Origin: Palsa-744 sp963734815
GTDB lineage: Bacteria; Actinomycetota; Thermoleophilia; Solirubrobacterales; Solirubrobacteraceae
Reading direction: 5' to 3'
DNA length: 64,000 nucleotides
Assembly (NCBI GenBank): GCA_963734815.1
Contig: CAVTIH010000001.1
Coordinates: 806,001-870,000 of the forward strand
Every line of letters starts with the position of its first letter. The stretch's first letter is position 1. The position numbers and the translations under genes were made by a program. This document shows positions 54,257 to 63,329 of the stretch, piece by piece. Below the pieces are notes generated by a model. It was not told the origin of the DNA. It worked only from the letters and a program-made list of their open reading frames with translations, and did no database searches.

Positions 54257-54520
54257 TTAGGGGAGTGGGTCGATCTTCTCCAGCGGTCGATGGTCGCGGG
54301 CGTGCTCCCAGTTGGCCAGCAGTTCCTCCTGGTGCAGAGCAGCCCAATCTTGGATAAGGCGAAGTGCCCTCGCGGGGAGCGATCCGGCGAGCATGGTGCC
54401 GTCAAAGGCGATCGACGCGTATTTGCCGGCGTACTCGGCGTGGAAGTGCGCAACGGGATGGTCGCGCTCATTCCAGTACATCCGAATGACGATCCCGTAG
54501 AAGGAGCTGATTCTCGGCAC
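54257..54520 (-). CDS. DUF4160 protein
   Basis: 87 residues from GTG 54520: VPRISSFYGIVIRMYWNERD, HPVAHFHAEYAGKYASIAFD. DUF4160 hallmark is MYxxxxxHxxPHFHA. Its GTG overlaps the stop of integrase relic 3. Encoded with DUF2442. Confidence 0.83.
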   Translation of the reverse strand: MPRISSFYGIVIRMYWNERDHPVAHFHAEYAGKYASIAFDGTMLAGSLPARALRLIQDWAALHQEELLANWEHARDHRPLEKIDPLP

Positions 54521-54990
54521 TATCTTCCGCCTGTCTGTGGGGTCGCGGCGGCGTCGAGGCCGTCGCTCGCCGAACGGAACGCCGCCTCGATCCACTCCGC
54601 CTCGCGGGCGCTGGGGGCATAGTCGGCGTAGATCAGTGTGGTCTTGAAGTCGCGGTGGCCCATCATCTCCTGCAGGGCACGCATGGGAACGCCCTGGGCG
54701 GCCATGCGGGTGCCGAAGGTGTGGCGCAGATCATGGAAGCGAACGGCGCGGACACCTCCGCGCTCAAGCGCGGCCCTGAAGCGCTTGAGCAGCTTTGATC
54801 GGTCGATCGGCTTGCCAGTGTGGGGATGCGCGAAGACGAGGTCCTCGTCATGCCGAGGTCGTCGTCGGGCACGCTGCGCAGCAGCGCCTCCACCTCCTCC
54901 TGATCGAGGAAGCGGATGTCTGGATGACAACAGGTAGCGGCGACTTGGCGGTCGGGACTACTTTGACCGTGGACGCCAGCTATATATTCA
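54520..54990 (-). pseudogene. Tyrosine integrase relic 3
   Basis: The C-terminus is in frame (DEDLVFAHPHTGKPIDRSK, FHDLRHTFGTRMAAQGVPMR, MGHRDFKTTLIYADY) with box II and the Tyr. Upstream, IRFLDQEEVEALLRSVPDDD is the domain start in another frame, joined after a deletion that removed box I and its catalytic Arg. Inactive. Confidence 0.82.
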
Positions 54991-55084
54991 GACTGCAATC
55001 GACGCGTTCCTCGCCTTGGCGATTAATCTGATCTTCGCTGCTTGATTCGACCTGGCCGACGACCCCAAGCGAGCGGCGACAAAC

Positions 55085-55436
55085 ATGCTGTTTTCCGCAC
55101 AACGGCTTGCCAAGCTGGGGCGGTGGAGTGTGGTAAGCAGTCAGTGCTCGGTTGCGGCGAAGCTGAAGGGGCCTGAAGACGTCCTCCTGCACTTCAGTGG
55201 TACTTGGCTGGCTTGCAGGGAAGAAGCTGGACGGCGTAGCGTCAATCAAGAACGAGGTGTGTGCGTGGGATGTCTCAGTCCTGTCCAAGACTTGGCAACT
55301 CGCGCGTCTATGCCTCCTCGACGACTTGCAAGATGCGGCGGAGATGGCAAGTCACCTGGTGGATAGTGGCGAAGTATCGGCGATAAGCATGCTGATCGAT
55401 CCCTATATGACGAGATCCGAACCGAGCCAGCGGTGA
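55085..55436 (+). pseudogene. Possible degenerate gene
   Basis: Protein-like stretches in two frames: SVAAKLKGPEDVLLHFSGT then ARLCLLDDLQDAAEMASHLV. Base composition is lower in GC than neighbours. Not identified; may be chance. Confidence 0.25.
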
Positions 55437-55497
55437 CTGGCGCAATCGAGAAGCGGGGCATCATCGGTGGGAAAGTGCCATCCACCGCAAACGATCC

Positions 55498-55773
55498 TTA
55501 GCGGCTTATGGCTTGCGGAAGATTCCGTGTGTGCCGACTGCGGACGGCGTACAGCGCCGCCTTGAAGGCGTCGGCGTCCTCGTAGACCTCGCCGGGGTCG
55601 GTCTTTCCCTCGCGGTCTGCTTCCAGCTCGCCAGCGAGCCAGTCGGGGGTCCAGAACCATGTCTGGTCGGGATCGATCCTGCCGTTCGAGAGGCTGCGCA
55701 GCAGCACGGCGGCGCCGTCGAGCGTGTTCTCGGGCAGGCCCTCTACCAGCTCGTGCGGCTCCGTCTTGGTCAT
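55498..55773 (-). CDS. Orphan antitoxin-like protein
   Basis: 91 residues from ATG 55773. DPDQTWFWTPDWLAGELEAD followed by GEVYEDADAFKAAL matches a common antitoxin C-terminal pattern. No toxin gene follows it, so it is orphaned or mobilised without its partner. Confidence 0.6.
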   Translation of the reverse strand: MTKTEPHELVEGLPENTLDGAAVLLRSLSNGRIDPDQTWFWTPDWLAGELEADREGKTDPGEVYEDADAFKAALYAVRSRHTRNLPQAISR

Positions 55774-55827
55774 GCCGTCATTCTCGCACGAGTCGCGGAC
55801 CATCGAGAGGCAATGGCTTTGCGCGGC

Positions 55828-56022
55828 TCAGGATGCGCCGCGCAGCTCGCTGACGAGCCCGATTAGATGTCGCTTGGCTGCGGGGCTCAGGCGCGGTTCC
55901 CGCGGATCGCTCCGGTTATGTCGGCGGGCGCGGTGTCTTGCCCGGGTGAGAAGATAGTCAGTGCTGACGCCGAGCCTGTGGCTGAGCTTGACGAGCAGAT
56001 CGAGGGAGGGGGCTGCTTGCGC
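55828..56022 (-). pseudogene. XRE-type HTH fragment
   Basis: APSLDLLVKLSHRLGVSTDY LL is the C-terminal half of an XRE helix-turn-helix. The first HTH helices are absent. Truncated regulator. Confidence 0.55.
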
Positions 56023-56159
56023 TCGGCGCACTGGAGCTGATCGCCAAATGAGCGCCGCCACCATCACCAACTCCGGCGAGCTGATGGATGAGCTGCGCCG
56101 GTTCGCGGCCGTCCCGGCGCTTGACGCGGGGACGGGGGCGAGGCGTGATGGCTGAGCAT

Positions 56160-56285
56160 GACGTCGCGCAGACCAGACACGACCATGCTGCGGTCGCTCA
56201 GGCCGCCCTGCAGGCGAGCGAGCAGCGTCCTGAACTGCCGCTCCTGCTCCTCGCGGCCTGTCAGCGCGGACGACGGGTTGCCCAC
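56160..56285 (-). pseudogene. AAA ATPase N-terminal fragment
   Basis: NPSSALTGREEQERQFRTLL, DRSMVVSGLRDV is the start of an Orc1/transposon-type AAA ATPase up to the position of Walker A, where the sequence is lost. With the XRE fragment it suggests a deleted element. Confidence 0.55.
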
Positions 56286-56323
56286 GCCATCGAGTACGGG
56301 TTCACTGAGTTCAGACTATCAGA

Positions 56324-56367
56324 CTTACCCGATGTTATACGCTGATATCCGCTGGTGATCGGATAAG
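56324..56367. promoter_or_regulatory. Inverted repeat at the island/Wadjet boundary
   Basis: CTTACCCGAT (56324-56333) and ATCGGATAAG (56358-56367) pair with one mismatch, in an AT-richer patch downstream of jetD. May be an operator, terminator or junction. Confidence 0.4.
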
Positions 56368-56474
56368 TCCGTAGAAGTTCGTAGACGCCGGAGCGATGAC
56401 GCGAATCGCTGGTGTCGGGCCAACCCACCTGGTAGTCGTAGCCGAAAAAAGGGGGCGCCGAGATCAGCAGCGCC

Positions 56475-57896
56475 TCATGCTGCGAGGTCGGCTAGCAGTT
56501 CCTCGAGCACGAGCTCCTCCTCGATACGCCGTCCAACACGGCGCATGGTCTCCCCGAGGCGGGGATCCCAGCTCGTGGGCGCTGGGGCGCCGCCGAGCTG
56601 TTGAGGTGATGTGACGATGTTCGCTGCGCGTAGATATGCCTCGGTGTCGAACCGCCACGGGACCAGCGGCAAGCGGGCGTGCAGCACGTTGGCGATGCGC
56701 ACACCGCCCCAGTCGAAGTCCCCGTGGTGGGTCAGACGCGCCCCGGCTGCCGCGAGCGCGCGCAGCAGCAGCATGGTGGCAGCGCCCGGTTGACCGCTGG
56801 TGCACACGAGCGGCGGGCACTCCGCTCCGAGACGGTCGGCGGCGAGCGCCACGATGACAGGGTTCTCGCAGATATGCACTGTCTGCCCCGAGAGGCTGCC
56901 ACTGGATGCTGGCAGCTCCGAGGGGCTGCCGCTGTATGGCGACCGTTCTGAGAGGCTGCCGCTGTATGGCGACCGCTCCGCGGGGACTACCCTGACAGCC
57001 ATCCACCCCGGCGGATCGCGCACGAGCTGACGCAGCGTCAGCCACACAGGCTGCCCGGTGTCCCGCGCGACCTGCAGGATTCGGCCCGATCCCGTCTCCT
57101 CATCGCCGGGCAGCCCGAGCGTGAGCACAATGCTGGAGAGCTCGTCGCACAGCAGCCCGGCGGCAGCCCACGCCTCGCGACGCGACTCCGCCGGTGATTC
57201 GTCGGGACCCGGATCCTGCAGACCACCGAGCGCCCGGGCGGCTCCAAGGGCGAGCGTGGCGAGTGGCTTGCCGTCGTCGAGCGCGTGGGCGCCCCCCGCG
57301 AGGCGCGCGGCGAAACCGCCCAGCGGCTCGCCGCCGGCGGGTAGCGCAGCGAGGACCGTGGTGAGTCGTTCGAGCAGCGTTCGCGCCCCCGCGGGGTCGG
57401 GCTCCAGGCGCTTGACCACGCCCGAGCGGCGCAGCCGCGCGAGCCAGCTCGCCAACTCCTCACATCTGTCGCTCTGCGCCTGCACACGCCGGTCAACCAG
57501 ATCTGCCAGCGGCGCAAACGCGCGCTCCCACGCGAGCCGCTCGGCCACACTCGCCTCGGCCTGCACCACCACCGGTCCCGTGAGCGCAACGACCGCGGCC
57601 GCCAGTCCGTCCGGACTGGCCCCGGAGCGGCGCACCAATTCGTCCACCGCTCCCAGTGACACGCTGAGCGCTCGTCCCGCACGCGGTCGCCGCCCGAGCA
57701 GCCGCTGCACCGCCCGGCGCTGGGCGGCAGAGGCATCTGCGAGCGTGACAGTTACTTCGAGCGGCCGGTCGAGCTCGAGCCGCCGGCGCACCCGCGCGAG
57801 CAGCCATTCGAGCTCAGGATCGCCGAGCAGCCGGCGGAGTCGCTCGACATCGGCCACGGGGCGGAGTCGCTCGACGTCGGCCACGGGGCGGCTCAC
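56475..57896 (-). CDS. jetD: JetD, Wadjet nuclease subunit (TIGR02679)
   Basis: 473 residues from GTG 57896, overlapping jetC stop by 4 bp. N-terminal DUF3323-like region, C-terminal DUF2399 Toprim: Glu in HICENPVIVALAADRL and DxD in HHGDFDWGGVRIAN. In Wadjet systems JetD cuts extruded circular DNA. Two tandem duplications: a 27-bp repeat at the N-terminus (VADVERLRP twice) and about three 30-bp repeats in the linker (RSPYSGSLSE). Confidence 0.92.
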   Translation of the reverse strand: MSRPVADVERLRPVADVERLRRLLGDPELEWLLARVRRRLELDRPLEVTVTLADASAAQRRAVQRLLGRRPRAGRALSVSLGAVDELVRRSGASPDGLAAAVVALTGPVVVQAEASVAERLAWERAFAPLADLVDRRVQAQSDRCEELASWLARLRRSGVVKRLEPDPAGARTLLERLTTVLAALPAGGEPLGGFAARLAGGAHALDDGKPLATLALGAARALGGLQDPGPDESPAESRREAWAAAGLLCDELSSIVLTLGLPGDEETGSGRILQVARDTGQPVWLTLRQLVRDPPGWMAVRVVPAERSPYSGSLSERSPYSGSPSELPASSGSLSGQTVHICENPVIVALAADRLGAECPPLVCTSGQPGAATMLLLRALAAAGARLTHHGDFDWGGVRIANVLHARLPLVPWRFDTEAYLRAANIVTSPQQLGGAPAPTSWDPRLGETMRRVGRRIEEELVLEELLADLAA

Positions 57897-60800
57897 ATGC
57901 CATCTCCATCAAGGGTCTGGGCCTCGTCCAACCCGGCCGCCACCGACGCGAGGGCCGCCACGGGGCGCTCGACGCGCGTACGTGTCGCCCCGTCCCACTC
58001 CCAATGGCTGACGAGCACCGCGGGAACGTCGTCGACCCGCGTCAGCTGCGCGATCGCCAACCCGGGGACCTCGCGGTAGCAGCCCCACTCGCGCTCGCTG
58101 GTCATGATGATGTCGAGATCGAACGCCGTGAGCAGGCCGAGGCACTTGGCGCGCGCGTCGTCGTCGACGCCGGCGAACGCCTCGTCGAGCATCATCAGGC
58201 GCGGCGCGTGGGCATTGGCCGCCGAGGCGTAGTAGGAGGATGCGGCGGCGAACAGCGGCACGCTCGCCGTCAGCACCCGCTCGCCCCCCGAGGCGGGGCC
58301 GGTCGCGGTGCGCCAGCGGCCGCCCTGGTGGCGCTCGATCGCGAAACGGTGCCAGGCGCGATAGTCGAGCGCCTCGGTGAGATGCTCGATCCAGGTTCCC
58401 GCCGCGTCGCGCGAGCGCACCTCCTGGATCTGCGCCTGCAGGAACGCTCCGACCGCCGCGCGGTCCTCCTCCGACCACGCGTCCGCGGCCTGGCGCAGGA
58501 GGCGCTCGCGCGCCTCGGGGAGTCCCTGCGGCCCGTCCTCAACGACGCGCCAGCGCAGCCGCAGCTGCATGCCGGTGCTCGTCGGGCGCTCGGCCAGCTC
58601 GGTGTTGGTGGCGGCGACGTGATGCTCGGCATCGGAGATCAGTTCCTGCAGTGTGCTGGCGACCTCGTTGACCAGGTGGTTCTCGAGGATCTCGCGCTCG
58701 CGCTCGTCGAGCAGCCGCCGGCGATCGGCGACCTCCTCGGTGAGCGCGCTCTGGAGCTCCGGCACCGTCGTCGCGCGACCACGGAAGACGACCTCGACGG
58801 TGATCCCCTCCTCTTGCATGGTCGCCGAGGCGTTGTTGCCGTGGCGGCGCAGCGCGTCGCCCAACGTCCCGAGCTCGTCCGTCACCCGCCGCTGCGCGCG
58901 CTGCCAGGCGGGCTCGTCCTCGGCGGCATCGACGAGCGCCTGCTCGATCTGGCGCGCGAGGCGCAGCGCGGCCGTCACTCCCCACTCCTCCTCGCCCTCG
59001 GGGAGCTCCACCTCGCCGAGCGCGACCGTGATCAGACCGGTGCCCGCAAAGCGTCGCAGGGTGTCCACGTCGGCCCGGCGCCGCTCGGTCGCCTGCTCGA
59101 GCTCCACCGCGAGCTGCTGGCGGCGTCCATCCTCCTTGCCCTCCTCGCGCTGGGCCTGCGAGCGGCGGGTGTCGGCCTCACGCTGCCCGTGCCCGTTCTC
59201 GCGCAGCGCGCGCGCCACGTCGGCCAGCCGTCGCTGCAGCTCCGCGACAGCCGCGCCCACCGTCTGAGCGAGCGTCTCGTGATGCTCGGAGCGCTCGGCC
59301 GCCTCACGAGTGGCCGTCTTGAGGCGCTCGGCCTGGTCGGCGAGCTCTCGCACCGCGGTTTCGACATCCCTGCCGAGCACTGCGGCCGCATCCCGCGCAC
59401 GATCGAGCGCAATGCAGGCCGGCCACAGCGCGGCGAGCGCGACACGGAACGCCTGCAGGCCGGCGCGCATCGCCTCGAGCTCCGTGTCCTCGTACGGCAG
59501 GCACAGCTCCTCGGCGCTCGCACGTGCGGCGTCCTCGGCTTGCGTCCGCTCCGACTCGGCCTGTGCCAGCCGCGCCGCCGCGGTCGCGACGCGCTCGGCG
59601 AGCCGCGTCCGCTCGGTGTCCAAGCCGGCGAGGGTGTGGTAGGAGCCGCGCAGGGCCTCGTCGGTGGGCATGCTCTGCAGTTGCTCCTCCAGTTCCGCGC
59701 GGCGCTCGCCGAGACGCGCGTGGGCTTCCGCCAGCTCCTGGAGCCGTCGCTGCGCCTGCTCACGGCGCTCGTGCAGCTCGGCCAGCCGCGCGCGGCACGC
59801 CACCTCGCGGGCGCCGCGACCGATGAACGCCGCCGCCGGCTTGCGCCAGGCGCCGCGCAACACGCCGTTGCGAAACTCGCCTGCCGGCGTGACCCAAACC
59901 GTGCCCTGATCCTGTGTCAGGGCGACCGCGGCGAGCACGCGGCGCACCGCCTCCGCCTGCACCCGACCCGCGCGTGGGTCGTCACGGTCGATCGCGGGCT
60001 CGAGCACGTCGTGCAGGCGCGCGCCGCCCGCTGGATCTTGCGCGTCGGGCGTGAGCAGCACGTCATGGGTGCCGGGCGCGAGCAGCTCGCCGGCGGGGCT
60101 CACCCACGCGTCGAGGATCCCGGACGCCTCCAGGGCGGCCTCGATCCCGGCCCGCTGGGTCTCCGGCACGCCGGAGCGGAAGTCGACCAGCAGCCACAAC
60201 GGCGCTCCGGCGCGCTCCTCGCGGGCTGAGTGCTCGCGGGTGTGTGGGATGGGCGGCGTCTCGTGCTCGCCGGCCTGCAGCCGCTCGATCGAGGCGTCGA
60301 GCTCGCCGGCGAGCTGGCGGACCTCGCGCTCCTGCACGTCGAATCCAGTCTCCTCGCGCCCAAGTGCGGCGCTCGCGGCGCGGCCGGCGGCGGCGAGCGC
60401 AGTGTCGAGCGGATTGGGGCCGTCGAAGGTCTCGACCCATAGCTCCAGGGCGGCAAGCACCTCCGGGGGATCGGCGAGCGTCAGCGCACTGGCCGCCTCC
60501 ACGTACGCGCGGGCCGCGCGAACCAGCTCGCGGCCCGTCTCGCCCAGCAGCTTCGCCGCCTGCTCACGCTGCTCGGCGAGCGTCGCGGCCTCGCTCGCGA
60601 GCTCCTCGTGGCGCTCCCGCGCGAGGATCAGCGCACGCCGGTGCTCGGCGGCCACCGCGAGCAGCGCCGCCAGATGGTCGATCGCGCGCTCCTGGCGGCC
60701 GGCGAGCTCCTCGGCGCGACGGCGCAGCTCCATCACGTCCGTGCTCGGCTCAGACGCAGCTGCGGGTGCGTCGTCGCCGGCCTCGGCATTCACGGCCTCG

Positions 60801-62068
60801 ATCACGCGATCCACGCGCTCGGCAAACGAGTCGGCGATGCCCGCCGCCTGCGCCTGCTCGACGGCCACACCCCGGGCCTGCACCAGCTCCTCGGCCGTCC
60901 CTGCTCTGCGGGCGTCCGCGTCGGCCAGCCGCCGCCGCTGCTGATCGAGGCGCTCGGCGCCACGGTCGTGGGCCGATTGGGCCTGGTTGGCGTGCTCGGC
61001 GGCCCCCCGAGCCTCCTCGGCGGCGCGCTCGAGCTCGCGAGCGCTGCGGGCCTCGGGACTTTCGCGTAGCGCTCGTTCGCGTGCGCGCAGGCGCTCCTCC
61101 GCGGAGCGCAGCTCGACCAGCGCCGCCTCAGCGTGTTGCAGCTCGGCCTGTGCCTTCTGATGGGCGTCCTGCGCGTCGGCGAGATCGCGGCTGACGCGGT
61201 CGAAGTGGGTCTGTGCCTGGCGTGGCAGCGCAGCGCGACGGCGACAGGCGATCCGCGCGTAGTGGCGGTAGGTGTCGAGGTATCTGCCGGCGGCATCGCG
61301 CGCCTCGACCATCGCGGTAAGCGCGTTGCGGTCCTCCTCCAGCCCCCGGAAGGCCTCCGCGACATCGGCGATCAGCGCCTGGTCGAGCGGCGCCAGCGCC
61401 CCGGTGAGCGCATCGGAGAGCGCGCGCTCGTTCGGGCGCTTGGAGAGCTGCGGCGCGCGAACCTTGATCAGCAGGTCGAGCAGCGCGCCGTAGCGCTGCT
61501 CGCCGAGGCCGAACAGCGTCTCGTCGACCGCGCGCCGGTAGGTGCGGGCGGTGCGGTGCACCACGCCGCGGGTGCCAAGGGCCTCCTCCAGCCGCTCGCG
61601 GGTCAGCGCGATGCGGGCCCCGTCGACGAGCGCCAGCTCCTCGCCGACGCGCTGGTCGGTGAGGAAGAACCAGTGCGAGGCGATGCCGCGGCCGCTGACC
61701 GCCTTCAGGCCGCATCCGAGCGTGCAGAACAGCGCGTTCCCGTCCGCGTCGCGACGGCCGAGCTCCAGCCACGTGTAGCCGAGGCGCTCGGGGTTGGGGT
61801 GCTCGCCGCCGAGCAGCAGGTTCCACTCCATGCGCTTCTTCGGGTCGGCGTCCGGCTCGACGCGGTGCGGGGAGAGCTCGCCGTCGAGCAGGAATGGGAG
61901 CGTGAGGGCGAGCACCTTGGACTTGCCGGTGCCGTTGTTGCCGCGCAGCAGCAGCCGGCCGTCGCGGAAGCGAAACTCCTCCTGGTCGTAGTAGAAGACG
62001 TCCACCAGCCCCGCGCGCAGCGGTTGCCAGCGCTCGCGCTCGGGCTGCGGGAGCGCAGGGGCGCTCAC
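57893..62068 (-). CDS. jetC: JetC, SMC-like ATPase (TIGR02680)
   Basis: 1391 residues from GTG 62068 (AAAGGA 7 nt before). MukB/SMC architecture: Walker A GNNGTGKS at 43-50, very long Ala/Glu/Arg-rich coiled coils, a hinge region near 560-700, signature ASGGERV near 1260 and Walker B RLMMLDEAFAGVDD near 1290. It would bind and extrude DNA with JetA and JetB. Follows jetB by 43 bp. Confidence 0.93.
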   Translation of the reverse strand: MSAPALPQPERERWQPLRAGLVDVFYYDQEEFRFRDGRLLLRGNNGTGKSKVLALTLPFLLDGELSPHRVEPDADPKKRMEWNLLLGGEHPNPERLGYTWLELGRRDADGNALFCTLGCGLKAVSGRGIASHWFFLTDQRVGEELALVDGARIALTRERLEEALGTRGVVHRTARTYRRAVDETLFGLGEQRYGALLDLLIKVRAPQLSKRPNERALSDALTGALAPLDQALIADVAEAFRGLEEDRNALTAMVEARDAAGRYLDTYRHYARIACRRRAALPRQAQTHFDRVSRDLADAQDAHQKAQAELQHAEAALVELRSAEERLRARERALRESPEARSARELERAAEEARGAAEHANQAQSAHDRGAERLDQQRRRLADADARRAGTAEELVQARGVAVEQAQAAGIADSFAERVDRVIEAVNAEAGDDAPAAASEPSTDVMELRRRAEELAGRQERAIDHLAALLAVAAEHRRALILARERHEELASEAATLAEQREQAAKLLGETGRELVRAARAYVEAASALTLADPPEVLAALELWVETFDGPNPLDTALAAAGRAASAALGREETGFDVQEREVRQLAGELDASIERLQAGEHETPPIPHTREHSAREERAGAPLWLLVDFRSGVPETQRAGIEAALEASGILDAWVSPAGELLAPGTHDVLLTPDAQDPAGGARLHDVLEPAIDRDDPRAGRVQAEAVRRVLAAVALTQDQGTVWVTPAGEFRNGVLRGAWRKPAAAFIGRGAREVACRARLAELHERREQAQRRLQELAEAHARLGERRAELEEQLQSMPTDEALRGSYHTLAGLDTERTRLAERVATAAARLAQAESERTQAEDAARASAEELCLPYEDTELEAMRAGLQAFRVALAALWPACIALDRARDAAAVLGRDVETAVRELADQAERLKTATREAAERSEHHETLAQTVGAAVAELQRRLADVARALRENGHGQREADTRRSQAQREEGKEDGRRQQLAVELEQATERRRADVDTLRRFAGTGLITVALGEVELPEGEEEWGVTAALRLARQIEQALVDAAEDEPAWQRAQRRVTDELGTLGDALRRHGNNASATMQEEGITVEVVFRGRATTVPELQSALTEEVADRRRLLDEREREILENHLVNEVASTLQELISDAEHHVAATNTELAERPTSTGMQLRLRWRVVEDGPQGLPEARERLLRQAADAWSEEDRAAVGAFLQAQIQEVRSRDAAGTWIEHLTEALDYRAWHRFAIERHQGGRWRTATGPASGGERVLTASVPLFAAASSYYASAANAHAPRLMMLDEAFAGVDDDARAKCLGLLTAFDLDIIMTSEREWGCYREVPGLAIAQLTRVDDVPAVLVSHWEWDGATRTRVERPVAALASVAAGLDEAQTLDGDGM

Positions 62069-62111
62069 CGGGCATCCTTTGGTTGCCTCGACCGCCACTG
62101 GGAGAGAGCCC

Positions 62112-63329
62112 TCACGCCTGGAGCTCCAGCTGCGCGAGCTCCCCGGCGATCGTCGGGGCGGCGAGCGCGTAGCGGGCGAGTGCAGGCAGCGGCCTGACGC
62201 CGTCCGGCCCACGCCGTATGAGCGCCAGCGCCGCGAGCCGCTCGAGCGCCGTGTCGACGAGCGCGACCTCGGCGCCGGGCTCGTGTGCGCTGCGACGCCA
62301 ATACGCCCGGTGCTCCTTCGCGAGACGTCGTACGAGCTCGTGCAGATCGGCCTCTGGGATCGAAGGCGAGGACCCCCGCGCAAGGTGTTCGGCCAGCAGC
62401 AGCGTGAGGTGGCCGTCGGTGCCCGTGTCTGGCATTCTCACATCCGTCAGATCATCGTCTGGATCGACCATCGCGATCCCCTCGGCGCGCACCTCGGCCA
62501 CGAGCCCCGTCAGCTCAGAGATGCGCCGCGTGAGCGCGGCCCGCTGACCGGTCAGGTAGGCGGCCTGCGCGGGGTCGAGCGCGTCGTTGTAGAGAACGGG
62601 ATCGTCGAGCAGGCGCCGCGTGAGGTGATGGCGCAGCGCGCGGTTGCGCAGCTCCTCGGTTTCTGGCAGCGGGTCGGCGGCAAGCTGGGCGAGCCGCTCG
62701 GCAAAGTCCTGAGCGGTGATCGTCGAGGGCCCACGTGGCGCGGCGAGTACCACCGCGAGCACGCGTCGCTGCACGTCGTAGAGCGCGTCGCCGGTGTCGC
62801 GCACGAACGCCTCCTCCTCGCCGGCCACGCGGGCAAGGACTCCGAGCTCGAGCAGCAGCCGCACGACCGCCACGAGATCCGCGCGCTCCTCGCGTCCCTC
62901 GAGGCTGAACGCGACACCCGCCTGTGCGAGGCGCTCGTCGGTGGCTGCCAGGATCACGCCTTCGGCAAGGCGCCCGAGAGTGATCTGCGCATCGGAGCGC
63001 TCCAGCACCGACAGGGCGAGGCATGTGAGCGCGTAGCGCCGGCGGCTGAATGGCAAGTGCGAGCGTGCCTCGCGCGCAGGGTGGGTCGGATCGTCGATCG
63101 TGGGGGCGAGCTTGACCAGTCTCGCGACCTCGCTGTCGACGATCAGCCGCCAGCCCGTGTTCGCGTCGAACCACGAGCGCAGCTCGCCGGCGTGACGCCG
63201 GACGAGGCGGAAGTCCTCCGCCTCGGCACCGCCGGCGCGCAGCAGCGGCCGGCGCAGCAGCGCGCGGGCTGCCCGTCGCAGCTCCGCCGACCGAGCATGC
63301 TCGAGTGCGCTCTCGAGCGCGTGGCTCAC
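62112..63329 (-). CDS. jetB: JetB, DUF2398/TIGR02678 (MukE-like)
   Basis: 405 residues from GTG 63329, overlapping the jetA stop (GTGA). FRLVRRHAGELRSWFDANTG, WRLIVDSEVARLVKLAP, RRRYALTCLALSVLERSDAQ and LTRRLLDDPVLYNDALD fit TIGR02678. MukE-like kleisin-binding subunit of the Wadjet loader. Confidence 0.9.
   Translation of the reverse strand: MSHALESALEHARSAELRRAARALLRRPLLRAGGAEAEDFRLVRRHAGELRSWFDANTGWRLIVDSEVARLVKLAPTIDDPTHPAREARSHLPFSRRRYALTCLALSVLERSDAQITLGRLAEGVILAATDERLAQAGVAFSLEGREERADLVAVVRLLLELGVLARVAGEEEAFVRDTGDALYDVQRRVLAVVLAAPRGPSTITAQDFAERLAQLAADPLPETEELRNRALRHHLTRRLLDDPVLYNDALDPAQAAYLTGQRAALTRRISELTGLVAEVRAEGIAMVDPDDDLTDVRMPDTGTDGHLTLLLAEHLARGSSPSIPEADLHELVRRLAKEHRAYWRRSAHEPGAEVALVDTALERLAALALIRRGPDGVRPLPALARYALAAPTIAGELAQLELQA

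Noticed and set aside
56396..56614. Plus-strand ORF of 72 residues at the end of jetD
   Set aside because: Mostly antisense to jetD with Arg-rich shadow composition.
57909..62197. Long plus-strand ORFs (e.g. 58004-60229, 741 aa; 61133-62197)
   Set aside because: Shadows of jetC in very GC-rich DNA; low-complexity Arg/Leu composition and no motifs.
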